Shown piece after piece: positions 8,917 to 17,968 of a stretch of DNA of 64,000 nucleotides. The notes under the pieces are model-generated. The model was not told the origin of the DNA and searched no databases. It worked only from the letters and a program-made list of their open reading frames with translations. This stretch comes from Enterococcus sp. 5H (lineage in GTDB: Bacteria; Bacillota; Bacilli; Lactobacillales; Enterococcaceae), in contig NZ_AMDP01000002.1 of NCBI RefSeq assembly GCF_028128615.1, forward strand, positions 496,001 to 560,000, given 5' to 3'. Position 1 is the first letter of the stretch, and every line of letters starts with the position of its first letter. Both the position numbers and the translations under genes were made by a program.

Positions 8917-9717
8917 TTATTTTTTATTCAATAATCCGCCAGCCAACAAATCGCCTAAATGCGGAAATAGTGTATACAATCGGTACGCACCTTCCATAAT
9001 TAGCGGACGATTAATTTCTCTTTTAAAAGTTCCCATAGCATTAACAATTTCTTTTGCTAATTTATTTGGCTCTAAGACTAATAAATCAACCGATGCTAAA
9101 TATTCGCCGGAAGGATCTGCTTTATCAAAGAATTCCGTTTTAATTGGACCGGGGTTAACCGTTGTTACGGAAATTCCTAATGGTTTTAGCTCTAAACGTA
9201 AAGCATTTGAAAAACCTAATACCGCAAATTTAGTTGCAGAATACACGGTAGATTTCGCGGTTGCCATTTTGCCAGCCATGGATGCAATATTAATAATGTG
9301 CCCTGTTCCACGTTCTGCCATTTGAATTGCCGCTTTTTGCGTGAAAACCATCATTCCTAAAACGTTCACTTCAAACATATTTCTGGCAACGGATAAATCT
9401 GTATCAATAAAGTTTTCAAAAATCCCAAAGCCTGCATTGTTAACCAATACATCAATTGGACCAGCTTCAGCTAAAATTTTCTGAAAAATATGTTCAACAT
9501 TTTCTGGGTCTGCAATATCTAATTGAAACGAAAATGCTGGCTTCCCGCTTAATTCTTCACATTTCTCTTTAACTTTACCAATTAAATTAATCCGTCTAGC
9601 ACATACAACAACAATAGCGCCTTTTTTAGCTGCTTCGTAACAAATCTGCTCACCTAATCCAGCAGAACCTCCAGTTACTACCACAATTTTATCTGTTAAA
9701 TCCTGATTAAGATACAT
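8917..9717 (-). CDS. SDR family NAD(P)-dependent oxidoreductase (YqjQ-like)
   Basis: A classical short-chain dehydrogenase of 266 residues. It shows the cofactor motif TGGSAGLG, the NNAG motif, and the catalytic Ser, Tyr and Lys in NIASMAG and YSATK. A hydrophobic C-terminus (YRLYTLFPHLGDLLAG) suggests membrane association. Substrate unknown. I used the ATG at 9715-9717, which has GGGGGAAAG upstream; the TTG 21 bases earlier has no such site. The gene lies 13 bases after rnz, an arrangement also seen in Bacillus (rnz-yqjQ). Confidence 0.88.
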   Translation of the reverse strand: MYLNQDLTDKIVVVTGGSAGLGEQICYEAAKKGAIVVVCARRINLIGKVKEKCEELSGKPAFSFQLDIADPENVEHIFQKILAEAGPIDVLVNNAGFGIFENFIDTDLSVARNMFEVNVLGMMVFTQKAAIQMAERGTGHIINIASMAGKMATAKSTVYSATKFAVLGFSNALRLELKPLGISVTTVNPGPIKTEFFDKADPSGEYLASVDLLVLEPNKLAKEIVNAMGTFKREINRPLIMEGAYRLYTLFPHLGDLLAGGLLNKK

Positions 9718-9730
9718 AAGCTCTTTCCCC

Positions 9731-10663
9731 CTATTCAACTTTAAATGGAATATCTATAATTTCCATATCTTTCACAACTTTTGTATTAGAAAAAATTTCT
9801 TTTGCTTCATCTTCTAAATGAATGATATCGCCTGTTAAATAACGAGCACTAATATGGGTGAGTATGAGTTTTGATACATTAGCATCCCGCGCAACTTGAG
9901 CTGCCTGATGACTAGTCGAATGATAATAAGCTTTTGCCATCTTCTCTTCATCTTTATTAAATGTACTTTCATGGACTAAGACATCCGCATTTTGGGCAAG
10001 TTTCGCACTATTTTTGGTTTTTCTAGTATCACCAAGAATTGTCACGATTCTACCAGCTTTTTTCTCACCCACAAATTCTTTTCCATCAATAACACGCCCA
10101 TCAGGTAATTCAACAGTTTCTCCACGTTTGATTTTTCCATAAATGGGACCGGAAGGAATATTTAATTCCGCTAATTTTTCAACTTGCAGCTGTCCTTCAT
10201 GATCCGCTTCTACAATTCTATAACCAAAACTTATAATACCATGATCTAACGGTAAATAAGAGACAGTAAATTGTTTGTCTTCAAATACGATGCCCGGCTG
10301 TGATAGTTCAATAATTTTCAGTTCATATGAAAGCTTCGTTTGCGAAACTTTTAAAGACGTTCTGACAAAATCAGCGATTCCAACGGGGCCATAAAGTTCG
10401 AGTTTTTCATTGCCGCCTTGAAAAGATCGACTGCTTAATAAACCTGGTAAACCAAAAATATGATCACCATGTAAATGGGTAATAAAGATTTTTTCAATCT
10501 TTCTTGGACGAATATTACTTTTCAAAATTTGTAATTGTGTTCCTTCGCCGCAATCAAATAACCAGACGGCATTTCTTTCGTCTAATAGTTTTAGAGCAAT
10601 CCCGCTCACGTTACGATGTTTTGCTGGAACCCCAGCACCTGTACCTAAAAATTGTAATTCCAT
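9731..10663 (-). CDS. rnz: Ribonuclease Z (tRNA 3' processing endonuclease)
   Basis: A metallo-beta-lactamase-fold nuclease that removes 3' trailers from tRNA precursors lacking an encoded CCA. The N-terminal [12 protein letters not shown], the zinc motif THLHGDH, the LGDTR and HEST segments and the late LTHISARY with its metal ligand are all present, and the 310-residue length is normal. The central exosite arm sits around residues 150-190. It is the first gene of a probable rnz-SDR-lapA transcript. Confidence 0.95.
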   Translation of the reverse strand: MELQFLGTGAGVPAKHRNVSGIALKLLDERNAVWLFDCGEGTQLQILKSNIRPRKIEKIFITHLHGDHIFGLPGLLSSRSFQGGNEKLELYGPVGIADFVRTSLKVSQTKLSYELKIIELSQPGIVFEDKQFTVSYLPLDHGIISFGYRIVEADHEGQLQVEKLAELNIPSGPIYGKIKRGETVELPDGRVIDGKEFVGEKKAGRIVTILGDTRKTKNSAKLAQNADVLVHESTFNKDEEKMAKAYYHSTSHQAAQVARDANVSKLILTHISARYLTGDIIHLEDEAKEIFSNTKVVKDMEIIDIPFKVE

Positions 10664-10731
10664 TGGCTACCTAACTTTCTTTTATCTTCTTTCTTATTTT
10701 AGAAGAAAGTGGCTGCTTTAGCAAATATAAA

Positions 10732-12027
10732 TTATTTTATTGGAAAACGTAAAATAACTGTTGTTCCTTTCGGTGAAGTATCTGCCAATTCGATTTTCCC
10801 TTGATGTTCATCAACAATCCATTTGGCAATCGCTAAGCCAATACCATATCCGCCTGTCTTTCGATTCCTTGACCCTTCACCTCGATAAAATCGTTCAAAG
10901 ACAGCTGCTTTTTTATCTTCTACTATTCCAATTCCTGTATCAATAATCTTAAGTTCCCATTCACTATTTTTTACCGTTGATAAAACCATAATTTTTTCAT
11001 TTGTTGCTGTATACTTTAATGCATTATCTAATAAAATAATTAACAACTGATGAATTCTTTTTCTGTCCAGTATTAATTGTTGTTCTTCACCTAAATCGAT
11101 GACAAACTCTTTATTTTCAGCAATAGCTAATTCTTGATAAGGCACTAAAACATTGTTTAAAAAAGCATTGATTTTAACTGGTTCTTTTTCTAAAGTTAGT
11201 GCATTTGAATCCGAACGAGCTAGTAAAAGTAAATCACTTGTTAACTGACTTAAGCGTTGTACTTCATCCAATGATAAAGCAATTGTTTCAGATTCTTCTA
11301 AAATAGTATGGTTGGGTTTGGTAAATAATTTTTCTAATTTTGCTTGAATAATAGTTAACGGTGTTCTAAGCTCATGTGAAGCATTTTCAACAAATTCTTG
11401 TTGTTTTTTCCAAGAAACTAAAATAGGTTTCATAAACCATTTCGATAAAAAATAACTTAGTGCAATAGATAGTAAGCCAAAAACCATCATGCAGATAATC
11501 AGAATCTGTTTAAATTGATTGACCGTACCCTTGATCGGATCTGTGTTTATCAGCATTTGAATATAGGCAACGCTATTCTGAGACTCAACAGGTATCGTTA
11601 CTGAACGAAATTGCAGTGAGCGATCATTGCTGTCTTTGGTTTGAACACTGACAATTTTGTTTAAATCTTCAGTTGAAAGTTTTAAATTTTGGAAATCATA
11701 CAAACGTGAACCCAATTCTGATTCATTGAGAATCTCACCTGATGCAGACCAAAGAATTACTTGCTGCTGAAAATTATTAGGTGGTGGTGAATCGAATTTG
11801 CCAATTTGCGGACTTGTTCCCTGAAGTCGCTCTGGTTTCAATAATTGACGTTGAATAAATTGTTCGTCAGTAGAAAGCCTTTGTAAGTCATGATCCACAG
11901 ATTCGTAAATGGAGGTTTGCACCAATTTAAAAACAATTAGTCCAAGAATTAAAAAAATACTGGCAAATGAGATTAAATTAATAGCAAAATAATTAAAGCG
12001 TTGTTTTTTACTTAGTTGTTTATTCAT
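10732..12027 (-). CDS. CiaH-like sensor histidine kinase
   Basis: A membrane histidine kinase of about 431 residues. Two transmembrane helices (residues about 15-37 and 170-190) flank an extracellular sensor of roughly 130 residues. The phosphoacceptor is His218 in FVENASHELRTPL, followed by the N box (LLDNALKYT), DTGIGI, FYRGEG and GYGIGLAI. The phosphoacceptor region and the SIYESVD segment after helix 1 resemble streptococcal CiaH. The ATG at 12025-12027 follows GGAGGG; the gene overlaps its regulator's stop by 8 bases. The signal is unknown; cell-envelope stress is inferred from CiaRH. Confidence 0.88.
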   Translation of the reverse strand: MNKQLSKKQRFNYFAINLISFASIFLILGLIVFKLVQTSIYESVDHDLQRLSTDEQFIQRQLLKPERLQGTSPQIGKFDSPPPNNFQQQVILWSASGEILNESELGSRLYDFQNLKLSTEDLNKIVSVQTKDSNDRSLQFRSVTIPVESQNSVAYIQMLINTDPIKGTVNQFKQILIICMMVFGLLSIALSYFLSKWFMKPILVSWKKQQEFVENASHELRTPLTIIQAKLEKLFTKPNHTILEESETIALSLDEVQRLSQLTSDLLLLARSDSNALTLEKEPVKINAFLNNVLVPYQELAIAENKEFVIDLGEEQQLILDRKRIHQLLIILLDNALKYTATNEKIMVLSTVKNSEWELKIIDTGIGIVEDKKAAVFERFYRGEGSRNRKTGGYGIGLAIAKWIVDEHQGKIELADTSPKGTTVILRFPIK

Positions 12028-12712
12028 CGGACCCTCCTTCCGGAATTTCAAATAGATAACCTACATTTCTCAACGTTTTAATCCAGCGATCCACACCGAA
12101 TGGTTTTAAATTTTTTCTCAGATTACTCATATAGACTTCGACAACGGTTAATGTCGTGTCAGATTGAAACCCCCAAATCCGATCAAATAACTGATCTTTA
12201 GTAATAATTCGTCCCTGATTTTGCATCAGGTATAAAAGCAGATCAAATTTTTTGCCCTGAAGATTGATTTCATTTTCTTTAAAACGAACTTGGTGATTGT
12301 CTAGATCTACACATAAATCATTTACAACAAGTTCATTTTTACCTTTCATTCCCAAAGAGCGGCGAACAAGTGCTTGGACACGTAATATTAGTTCTTCACG
12401 ATGAAATGGCTTTGTTAAATAATCATCTCCGCCATTTTTAAATCCATTCACTTTGTCTTCTAAAGCATCTTTAGCCGTTAAAATCAAAACGGGTGTAAAT
12501 ATATTTTTCTTTCTTAAGGCCATTAAGACTTGTTCTCCGTTCATCAAAGGCAGCATTAGATCCAATACAATGACATCGTAAATTTCACGCTCGCCTTCAT
12601 ATAATGCTTCTTCTCCATCATAAACTTGAACAACTTCGCCAATTTCAGATAAAATCTCTAGGATACTGTCTGATAATATTTCATCATCTTCTACTAATAG
12701 TATTTTTAACAT
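12020..12712 (-). CDS. CiaR-like response regulator (OmpR family)
   Basis: A 231-residue regulator with a receiver domain (acidic pocket ED at residues 8-9, phosphoacceptor Asp51 in LDLMLP, LTAKD, Lys in TKPF) and an OmpR-type winged helix (residues about 135-230, RIWGFQSDTTLTVVEVYMSNLRK). The segments around Asp51 and the recognition helix are close to CiaR of streptococci. The start at 12710-12712 is preceded by AAGGATGGGAAAG. A terminator-like hairpin ends only about 24 bases upstream of the start, so expression may involve read-through. Confidence 0.88.
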   Translation of the reverse strand: MLKILLVEDDEILSDSILEILSEIGEVVQVYDGEEALYEGEREIYDVIVLDLMLPLMNGEQVLMALRKKNIFTPVLILTAKDALEDKVNGFKNGGDDYLTKPFHREELILRVQALVRRSLGMKGKNELVVNDLCVDLDNHQVRFKENEINLQGKKFDLLLYLMQNQGRIITKDQLFDRIWGFQSDTTLTVVEVYMSNLRKNLKPFGVDRWIKTLRNVGYLFEIPEGGSDE

Positions 12713-12735
12713 ATGCTTTCCCATCCTTATAATCA

Positions 12736-12779
12736 AAAAGAAGACGATCAGAAATAAATTCTTTGTCACGTCTTCTAAA
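12736..12779 (-). terminator. Terminator or attenuator before the ciaR-like gene
   Basis: On the minus strand AGAAGACG pairs with CGTCTTCT around a 26-base loop, and TTTTTGATT follows. It ends the glycine-rich membrane protein transcript and lies within the short leader of the response regulator. Confidence 0.6.
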
Positions 12780-12796
12780 ATAGTCAATATTCTTTT

Positions 12797-13372
12797 TTAT
12801 TCATTTTCTGAAGCGTCGTTAGTATCTTGTTTTTTATTTTTCCAAGATTTTTCAGCTGAGTCTTTCGTTTCTTTTTCGACATCTTTGGCGTCTGTGATTT
12901 CTTTTTCAACATCATCAAAGTCCAAACGAGTGATTTCTCCGCCTAATTCATTCATGATTAACTGATTTAAGGGTCTATTATCGTCTTCTTCAGCAATTAA
13001 AATTAATCCTGTTTCACCTTCACCGATTTGTTTAGTCACATGTTCAAACACAGTTTGAGCACCTTGAATTTCTTTTGCATCTTGAGAAGCGCCGAATATA
13101 CTGCCGGCAAACCAGCCAAGTAAGATTCCTAAGGGACCACCTAAAATACCGACTAACATCCCAATCATACTACTTTTAGCCGTGTGATTGTTACCAGTAA
13201 AATCCAAGAAATCATCGATTTTAAATTGATGAGCACCGTCGTTCACATGTGTCACAACAGCCATTTGTTCCCCTTTAATTTGTCTTTCTGCGTACAATTT
13301 TTTTATTTCTGAAAATGCTTGATAAGCTTGACTTTCTACTTCAAAATGCGTAATAATAACTCTTTTTGACAT
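12797..13372 (-). CDS. Glycine-rich membrane protein, DUF1269-like
   Basis: A 191-residue protein: an N-terminal alpha/beta part (VIITHFEVESQAYQAFSEIKKL), a central glycine-rich membrane segment (residues about 70-92, GMLVGILGGPLGILLGWFAG) and a C-terminal half that ends in a highly charged, Asp/Glu/Lys-rich tail. This arrangement resembles DUF1269-type proteins often induced by stress; the function is unknown. It lies 69 bases downstream of the beta-helical lipoprotein and just before the CiaRH-like pair. I assign only the family resemblance. Confidence 0.65.
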   Translation of the reverse strand: MSKRVIITHFEVESQAYQAFSEIKKLYAERQIKGEQMAVVTHVNDGAHQFKIDDFLDFTGNNHTAKSSMIGMLVGILGGPLGILLGWFAGSIFGASQDAKEIQGAQTVFEHVTKQIGEGETGLILIAEEDDNRPLNQLIMNELGGEITRLDFDDVEKEITDAKDVEKETKDSAEKSWKNKKQDTNDASENE

Positions 13373-13441
13373 ACGACCACCTCAATCTATTTTATATGTC
13401 TATCTTATCAATAAACTAGTCATTAAGGCAATGAAAATCTA

Positions 13442-15298
13442 TTATCTGGGTCCTTGCCCTCCTGGACCACCCATTTGACTACCGTCAACTTCAGCACCAG
13501 TTTGATCTACGGAGGTCAAAATATTATTGATTGAAATTTTAGCCAGTTCAGTCCCATTTGTATAGGCTCCACCAGTGTATAGTCCATTTTTCTCAGACCC
13601 TGAGTCTTGCCCACCACTTGAAAGTGTGATTGTTTCCCCTACTTTCAATTCTGGTGAACTAATAGCAATGTGCGAAAAGTCTTTTTCTGGCGCGAATGAG
13701 ACAATTGTTTCTCCTGCTTCATTTTTAAGGTTTATCATCGTACCTGCCTTTTGTGTTTCATTGAAAAACAGACTAAGAGCTGCTTGTGAGGATGCATCGC
13801 TGGCACTCATTGCCATACCAGAACTTCCACTTGCGATAAATGTACCACCGTCCATTGTAAATGTGCCGTCATAATCAAGGGCGCCATTGCCATTATCCGT
13901 TGGTCCGTTCACGATTAATGTTCCTGCAGTCATTCGAATATCACCATTGCTGTCAACGCCATCTCCGTCAGCATTTACATAAGTTGTACCGCCATTTATC
14001 TCAATAAATTTGCTACTATCACCACCGCCTCCGGGTCCGCCAAATGAATCAGCACCGAATTGTCCTTCTTGATCCGTTTCACCTGAGCTTCCACCAGCAG
14101 CATTGATTCCATCATCCGATGCTTGTACTGAAATATCGCCATCATTAATTGTGATGGTGGATCCTTCCAATCCTTCATAGGAGTTCGTTACGTCAATTTT
14201 CCCATTATTAATAACTAAATCTGTATCTGCATGGATACCATCATCTCCACTGGCTAAAGAAAAAGTACCATTATTAATGGTAACTGCAGCATTTGAATGA
14301 ATTGCATCATCAGCAGTATTTAGATCAAATGTTCCATCATCTACAACAATATTTCCTGATGCTTTCAAACCTTTGTAACTCGCTGTCGTATCAATGGTTT
14401 GATCGTCGTAGCCATCTGCTGTCTGAATATTTATTTTTGCTGTAGCAATTGATAAATTGGTTTCTGCTTGAATACCATCGTTGCCTGATTGAATTGAGAA
14501 TGTACCGCCATCAATCGCAATCCAACCTTTTTCCGCATCAGTACTATTATTTGCTTGAATGCCATCACCTTCCGTTGTCTTTAAAGTGAATGTACCAGCT
14601 GCAATTGATATCGAGTCTTTTCCTTTAATAGCATTATTTTTGGCAGTAACATTAATGGTTCCATTCGCGATAACTAAATCATCTTTACTGCGAATCCCGT
14701 TGTTATAATTACCATTTACATCTAATGAACCTGATCCATTAATTGTTAGATCATCTTTACTGAAGAAGGCTGCATCTGGCTCGGTTTCATCTGCTGAAGC
14801 AAAAACATAATCTGTTCCATCAGATAAACTATTTTTTGTTCCCTCAGCTAATGTTGTAATCACTTTTTTTGCTTGTTCGACATAGATCGCTGAAGAAGAA
14901 GCGTTTGTGATTGTAGCATTTTTCAGCACTATATGAACTGTTTCATCATTTGCACTAACTTTAATCTGACCTTGATAATTCCCGGAAATAACATAAGTGC
15001 CCCCGGCTGTGATTGAAATCGTTTTGTCTTTTTCTGATGCGCCATCTCCATCAATTGTACTTCCAGAATCACTTAGTTCAATTTTTGTTGCAGTTGTTTC
15101 ATCGTAGCTTTCATCAAAGTCCTCTTCGTCATAACTTCCATATTTATTTTCAGAAGATTTTTGGGCTTGCTGAACTACAGTTGTTTGTTCGGAATTTTTT
15201 GTCGTTGAAGTTACCGTAGTTTCTGCTTCTTTCGAACAACCGGTTAAAAGCATAAGTAAAAGTGTAAAAGATACTAAAGTAAATTTAATTTTTTTCAT
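13442..15298 (-). CDS. Beta-helical carbohydrate-binding lipoprotein (Cthe_2159 family)
   Basis: About 618 residues with a lipoprotein signal peptide ending in the lipobox LLTGC, then a Ser/Thr/Gln/Glu linker. From residue about 75 onward there are many repeats built on GTF, DDGIHA/DDGIQA, NNG and DGVDSNGD, the pattern of a right-handed parallel beta helix. This is the Cthe_2159 type, for which binding of pectin-like acidic polysaccharides is known in Clostridium thermocellum. A second domain (residues about 500-600) precedes a Gly-rich C-terminus. I chose the ATG at 15298 after AGGTG; a GTG lies four codons upstream. It follows the DUF4956 gene by 12 bases. The extracellular ligand is unknown. 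Confidence 0.82.
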   Translation of the reverse strand: MKKIKFTLVSFTLLLMLLTGCSKEAETTVTSTTKNSEQTTVVQQAQKSSENKYGSYDEEDFDESYDETTATKIELSDSGSTIDGDGASEKDKTISITAGGTYVISGNYQGQIKVSANDETVHIVLKNATITNASSSAIYVEQAKKVITTLAEGTKNSLSDGTDYVFASADETEPDAAFFSKDDLTINGSGSLDVNGNYNNGIRSKDDLVIANGTINVTAKNNAIKGKDSISIAAGTFTLKTTEGDGIQANNSTDAEKGWIAIDGGTFSIQSGNDGIQAETNLSIATAKINIQTADGYDDQTIDTTASYKGLKASGNIVVDDGTFDLNTADDAIHSNAAVTINNGTFSLASGDDGIHADTDLVINNGKIDVTNSYEGLEGSTITINDGDISVQASDDGINAAGGSSGETDQEGQFGADSFGGPGGGGDSSKFIEINGGTTYVNADGDGVDSNGDIRMTAGTLIVNGPTDNGNGALDYDGTFTMDGGTFIASGSSGMAMSASDASSQAALSLFFNETQKAGTMINLKNEAGETIVSFAPEKDFSHIAISSPELKVGETITLSSGGQDSGSEKNGLYTGGAYTNGTELAKISINNILTSVDQTGAEVDGSQMGGPGGQGPR

Positions 15299-15310
15299 AT
15301 AGTTATTCAC

Positions 15311-15997
15311 CTACAATTCTTCTCTATTTGTTGATACTTTGCCTGAAACAATCGTTAAATTACCATTTCTAACACGCATGGCATCCATCAACTCCTTCTC
15401 ATTTTGGTTATCTTTTAATGTCACTCGGTAGCGTAATTCATAAAGGCTGCCCATATTCGTTGTTTTTACTGAATCTAAATTAGCAGCATAGGTATATGTT
15501 TGAAATAAATCATCAAACAGTCCCGGATAATCTAGGTCTTCAGGAATGGTGACTTTAATTTCCCGTTCCGCTACTCTTTGTTTTTCACCGAAATGAACTG
15601 TGTTTAAAAGCAATAAAAAGACCGCAATAATTACTGAAAATAAAACTATATAACCAATAAAGCCCATTCCTGTTGCTAAACCAATTCCCATTGACCAGAA
15701 AATACTAGTAATTTCTCTAGCGCCTCCAGCAACTGAGCGGAATCGAATTAAACTAAACGCACCTAGCACAGCAACACCTGTTCCTAGATTTCCATTTACC
15801 AGCATAATCACTAATTGAACAAGGATCGGTAAGACAGCTAAGGTAATTACAAAATTTTTACTATAAACATTTCTATACATATGGACAATAGCCACTAAAA
15901 GTCCTAATAGAATCGAAACCAGCATACAAATTAATAATTGCTGATAGGATAAATCTACCGTACTTTCGGTATTTTCAATTAATAAACTAGACAACAT
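15311..15997 (-). CDS. DUF4956 integral membrane protein
   Basis: About 228 residues: four hydrophobic helices in the first 135 residues, with the family signature GAFSLIRFRSVAGGAREIT between helices 3 and 4, then a cytoplasmic C-terminal domain (residues about 140-228) with alternating beta strands and helices. The start at 15995-15997 has AAGGAGG at 9 bases and overlaps the VTC gene by 11 bases. DUF4956 proteins are typically encoded next to VTC-domain proteins, and a role as their membrane partner is inferred. The biochemical activity is not known. Confidence 0.85.
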   Translation of the reverse strand: MLSSLLIENTESTVDLSYQQLLICMLVSILLGLLVAIVHMYRNVYSKNFVITLAVLPILVQLVIMLVNGNLGTGVAVLGAFSLIRFRSVAGGAREITSIFWSMGIGLATGMGFIGYIVLFSVIIAVFLLLLNTVHFGEKQRVAEREIKVTIPEDLDYPGLFDDLFQTYTYAANLDSVKTTNMGSLYELRYRVTLKDNQNEKELMDAMRVRNGNLTIVSGKVSTNREEL

Positions 15998-16715
15998 AAC
16001 TAAAATCCTCCTTACAATATAAATATCTTTCATAGGTTTGGGCATATTTTGAAAAAGAAGATGGATAGATCTCCAGATCAGCTAAAATTTCGGAAAACCA
16101 AAGGGGATAAGCACCTAAAGCTTTAACTTCCATCAATACATCTATTTCAGGGGCTACTCGCTCACCGGAATCGTTCAGCTCATTTTTCCCGTTAATTTTG
16201 CAATACCGTATATTAAAGTCAAACGTAATCCGAAAATCTTGATTATCATGAGCAAACAGCGCTCTTCTGTCATAAGCAATCATTACTTTAGGTTCAAGTT
16301 TCTTTCTCGCCAATACCCAATCTATTTCCTGTTTAATTTGTTGATCTTTAATGCCCTTTAATTTAAATGAATGAGGATACTGAATATATTTTTTCGCAAG
16401 TTGATAGTTCAATGCAATCCTTCGTTTATAGACAACTCCTTTAACCTTTTTCTTAATTTCTAAAAAAACATCTGAATCATTATTGGGAATCCCATAACTT
16501 CTAATCCGAAATTTTTCTTTATAGGCTGGTTTACTGATAGAATGTCGAATCATTTCGTAACTTGGCGTATCAAAATATATCGACATAATTGTATGTAATC
16601 CATAGTCATCTTCCTGCATGAAAGGAATTAGTCTTTCTCTTAGTTTCTGGTATGTAACACTATCTAACGGATATTTTTTTTCTTTTCTTTGAAAACTATT
16701 TTTCAATTTAACCAT
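15987..16715 (-). CDS. VTC-domain (polyphosphate polymerase-like) protein
   Basis: A 242-residue soluble protein with the tunnel-fold VTC domain, related to the yeast polyphosphate polymerase Vtc4. Visible elements are the basic N-terminal RKEKKYPLD, the strand motif KFRIRSYG, LEIKKKVKGVVYKRR, the YDRRA segment and the late LMEVKAL and SSFSKY. Yeast Vtc4 makes polyphosphate from ATP; activity of the bacterial stand-alone domain is inferred only. AAAGGAGGAG precedes the ATG at 16713-16715. It is the first gene of a VTC-DUF4956-lipoprotein operon. Confidence 0.85.
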   Translation of the reverse strand: MVKLKNSFQRKEKKYPLDSVTYQKLRERLIPFMQEDDYGLHTIMSIYFDTPSYEMIRHSISKPAYKEKFRIRSYGIPNNDSDVFLEIKKKVKGVVYKRRIALNYQLAKKYIQYPHSFKLKGIKDQQIKQEIDWVLARKKLEPKVMIAYDRRALFAHDNQDFRITFDFNIRYCKINGKNELNDSGERVAPEIDVLMEVKALGAYPLWFSEILADLEIYPSSFSKYAQTYERYLYCKEDFSYVV

Positions 16716-16773
16716 TTGAACTCCTCCTTTATCTGAGTTAATCATAAAACTAAAAACATAAATGAAGCTTAAA

Positions 16774-16828
16774 ATAAAAAAGCATCCTATTTCTGAATAG
16801 AATTTTACTCAGAAATAGGATGCTTTTA
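16774..16828 (-). terminator. Strong terminator of the kynU-ald transcript
   Basis: A perfect 16-bp stem AGCATCCTATTTCTGA/TCAGAAATAGGATGCT (16781-16824) is followed on the minus strand by TTTTTTATTTT. It lies 10 bases past the ald stop. Confidence 0.93.
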
Positions 16829-16834
16829 CTTTAA

Positions 16835-17956
16835 TTAACTAATTAATTCATAAATAGGTGTATATTCTTTACTTTGATCTTTTGCAACAGCTGCCATTGT
16901 AAGATGTTTTTTATAGGTATTAATTCCCGTAGAAACTGTTTCATTTTCTTTAGCTGCTTGAACAATACCTTTATTTGCAATTGCTACTGCGTAAGGAAGT
17001 GTTGCGTTTGTTAAAGCAAATGTAGATGTTCGAGGAACAGCTCCCGGCATATTTGCCACTGCGTAGTGTACGACACCATGTTTTACATAGGTGGGATTAT
17101 CATGTGTAGTAATTTGATCTGTTGTTTCGAAAATGCCACCTTGATCGATAGCAATATCAACAATAACTGCCCCGGGTTTCATCTGTTTAACCATTTTTTC
17201 GGTAACTAGTTTTGGCGCTTTTGCACCTGGAATAAGCACTGCACCAATAACTACGTCAGCTTCTTTGACTTTACTTTCAATATGATAGGCATTGGAAATT
17301 AATGTTTGAACATGATTACCGAACAAATCATCTAATTCAGCTAGACGATTAGGATTGACATCTAAGATTGTTACTTTTGCTCCTAAACCAATTGCGATTT
17401 TAGCTGCATTCGTTCCAGCAACCCCGCCACCAATAATGACTACTTTTCCTCTTTCTACTCCAGGTACACCAAATAGTAAGATGCCTTCACCGCCTTTTGG
17501 CTTTTCTAAAAATTGTGCACCAACTTGTACAGACATTCTGCCAGCAACTTCACTCATTGGTGTTAACAAAGGAAGTGTATGATTTAGGGTCATCGTTTCA
17601 TAAGCAACAGCGGTCACATTATTTTCAATTAAAGCATCTGTTAATTCAGGTTCAGGCGCTAAATGCAGGTAAGTAAATAATATCAAACCATCATGAAAAT
17701 ACTGAAATTCTTCTTTTAAGGGTTCTTTCACTTTCATAACCATTTCTGACTGCCAAACTTTTGCAACATCCGCTTCAACGACTGCTCCAACTTCTTCAAA
17801 CTCTTGATTTGTAAAACCAGAACCTAGCCCGGCATTATTTTCAATTATCACTTGATGACCATTGTTAACTAAACTAACAACGCCAGCTGGTGTGATTGCA
17901 ATTCTATTTTCATTATTTTTGATTTCTTTAGGAATACCGATAAGCATATTTTTCAC
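16835..17956 (-). CDS. ald: Alanine dehydrogenase
   Basis: Oxidatively deaminates L-alanine to pyruvate and ammonia with NAD+. The 373 residues are full length: the N-terminal [15 protein letters not shown], substrate residues in MKVKEP, His in FTYLHLAPE, the Rossmann motif [18 protein letters not shown] and the C-terminal [14 protein letters not shown]. It starts 12 bases after the kynureninase stop, so the alanine released by kynureninase would be consumed by the next enzyme. The terminator right behind it closes the unit. Confidence 0.95.
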   Translation of the reverse strand: MKNMLIGIPKEIKNNENRIAITPAGVVSLVNNGHQVIIENNAGLGSGFTNQEFEEVGAVVEADVAKVWQSEMVMKVKEPLKEEFQYFHDGLILFTYLHLAPEPELTDALIENNVTAVAYETMTLNHTLPLLTPMSEVAGRMSVQVGAQFLEKPKGGEGILLFGVPGVERGKVVIIGGGVAGTNAAKIAIGLGAKVTILDVNPNRLAELDDLFGNHVQTLISNAYHIESKVKEADVVIGAVLIPGAKAPKLVTEKMVKQMKPGAVIVDIAIDQGGIFETTDQITTHDNPTYVKHGVVHYAVANMPGAVPRTSTFALTNATLPYAVAIANKGIVQAAKENETVSTGINTYKKHLTMAAVAKDQSKEYTPIYELIS

Positions 17957-17968
17957 CTCACTATTTTT

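Noticed and set aside
13575-14178. Frames antisense or shifted to the beta-helical lipoprotein, and repeated DNA motifs that might suggest a repeat array
   Set aside because: The repetition follows the codons of the protein repeats (GTF, DDGIHA, NNG); spacing is irregular and there are no unique spacers, so no CRISPR array or DNA repeat element.
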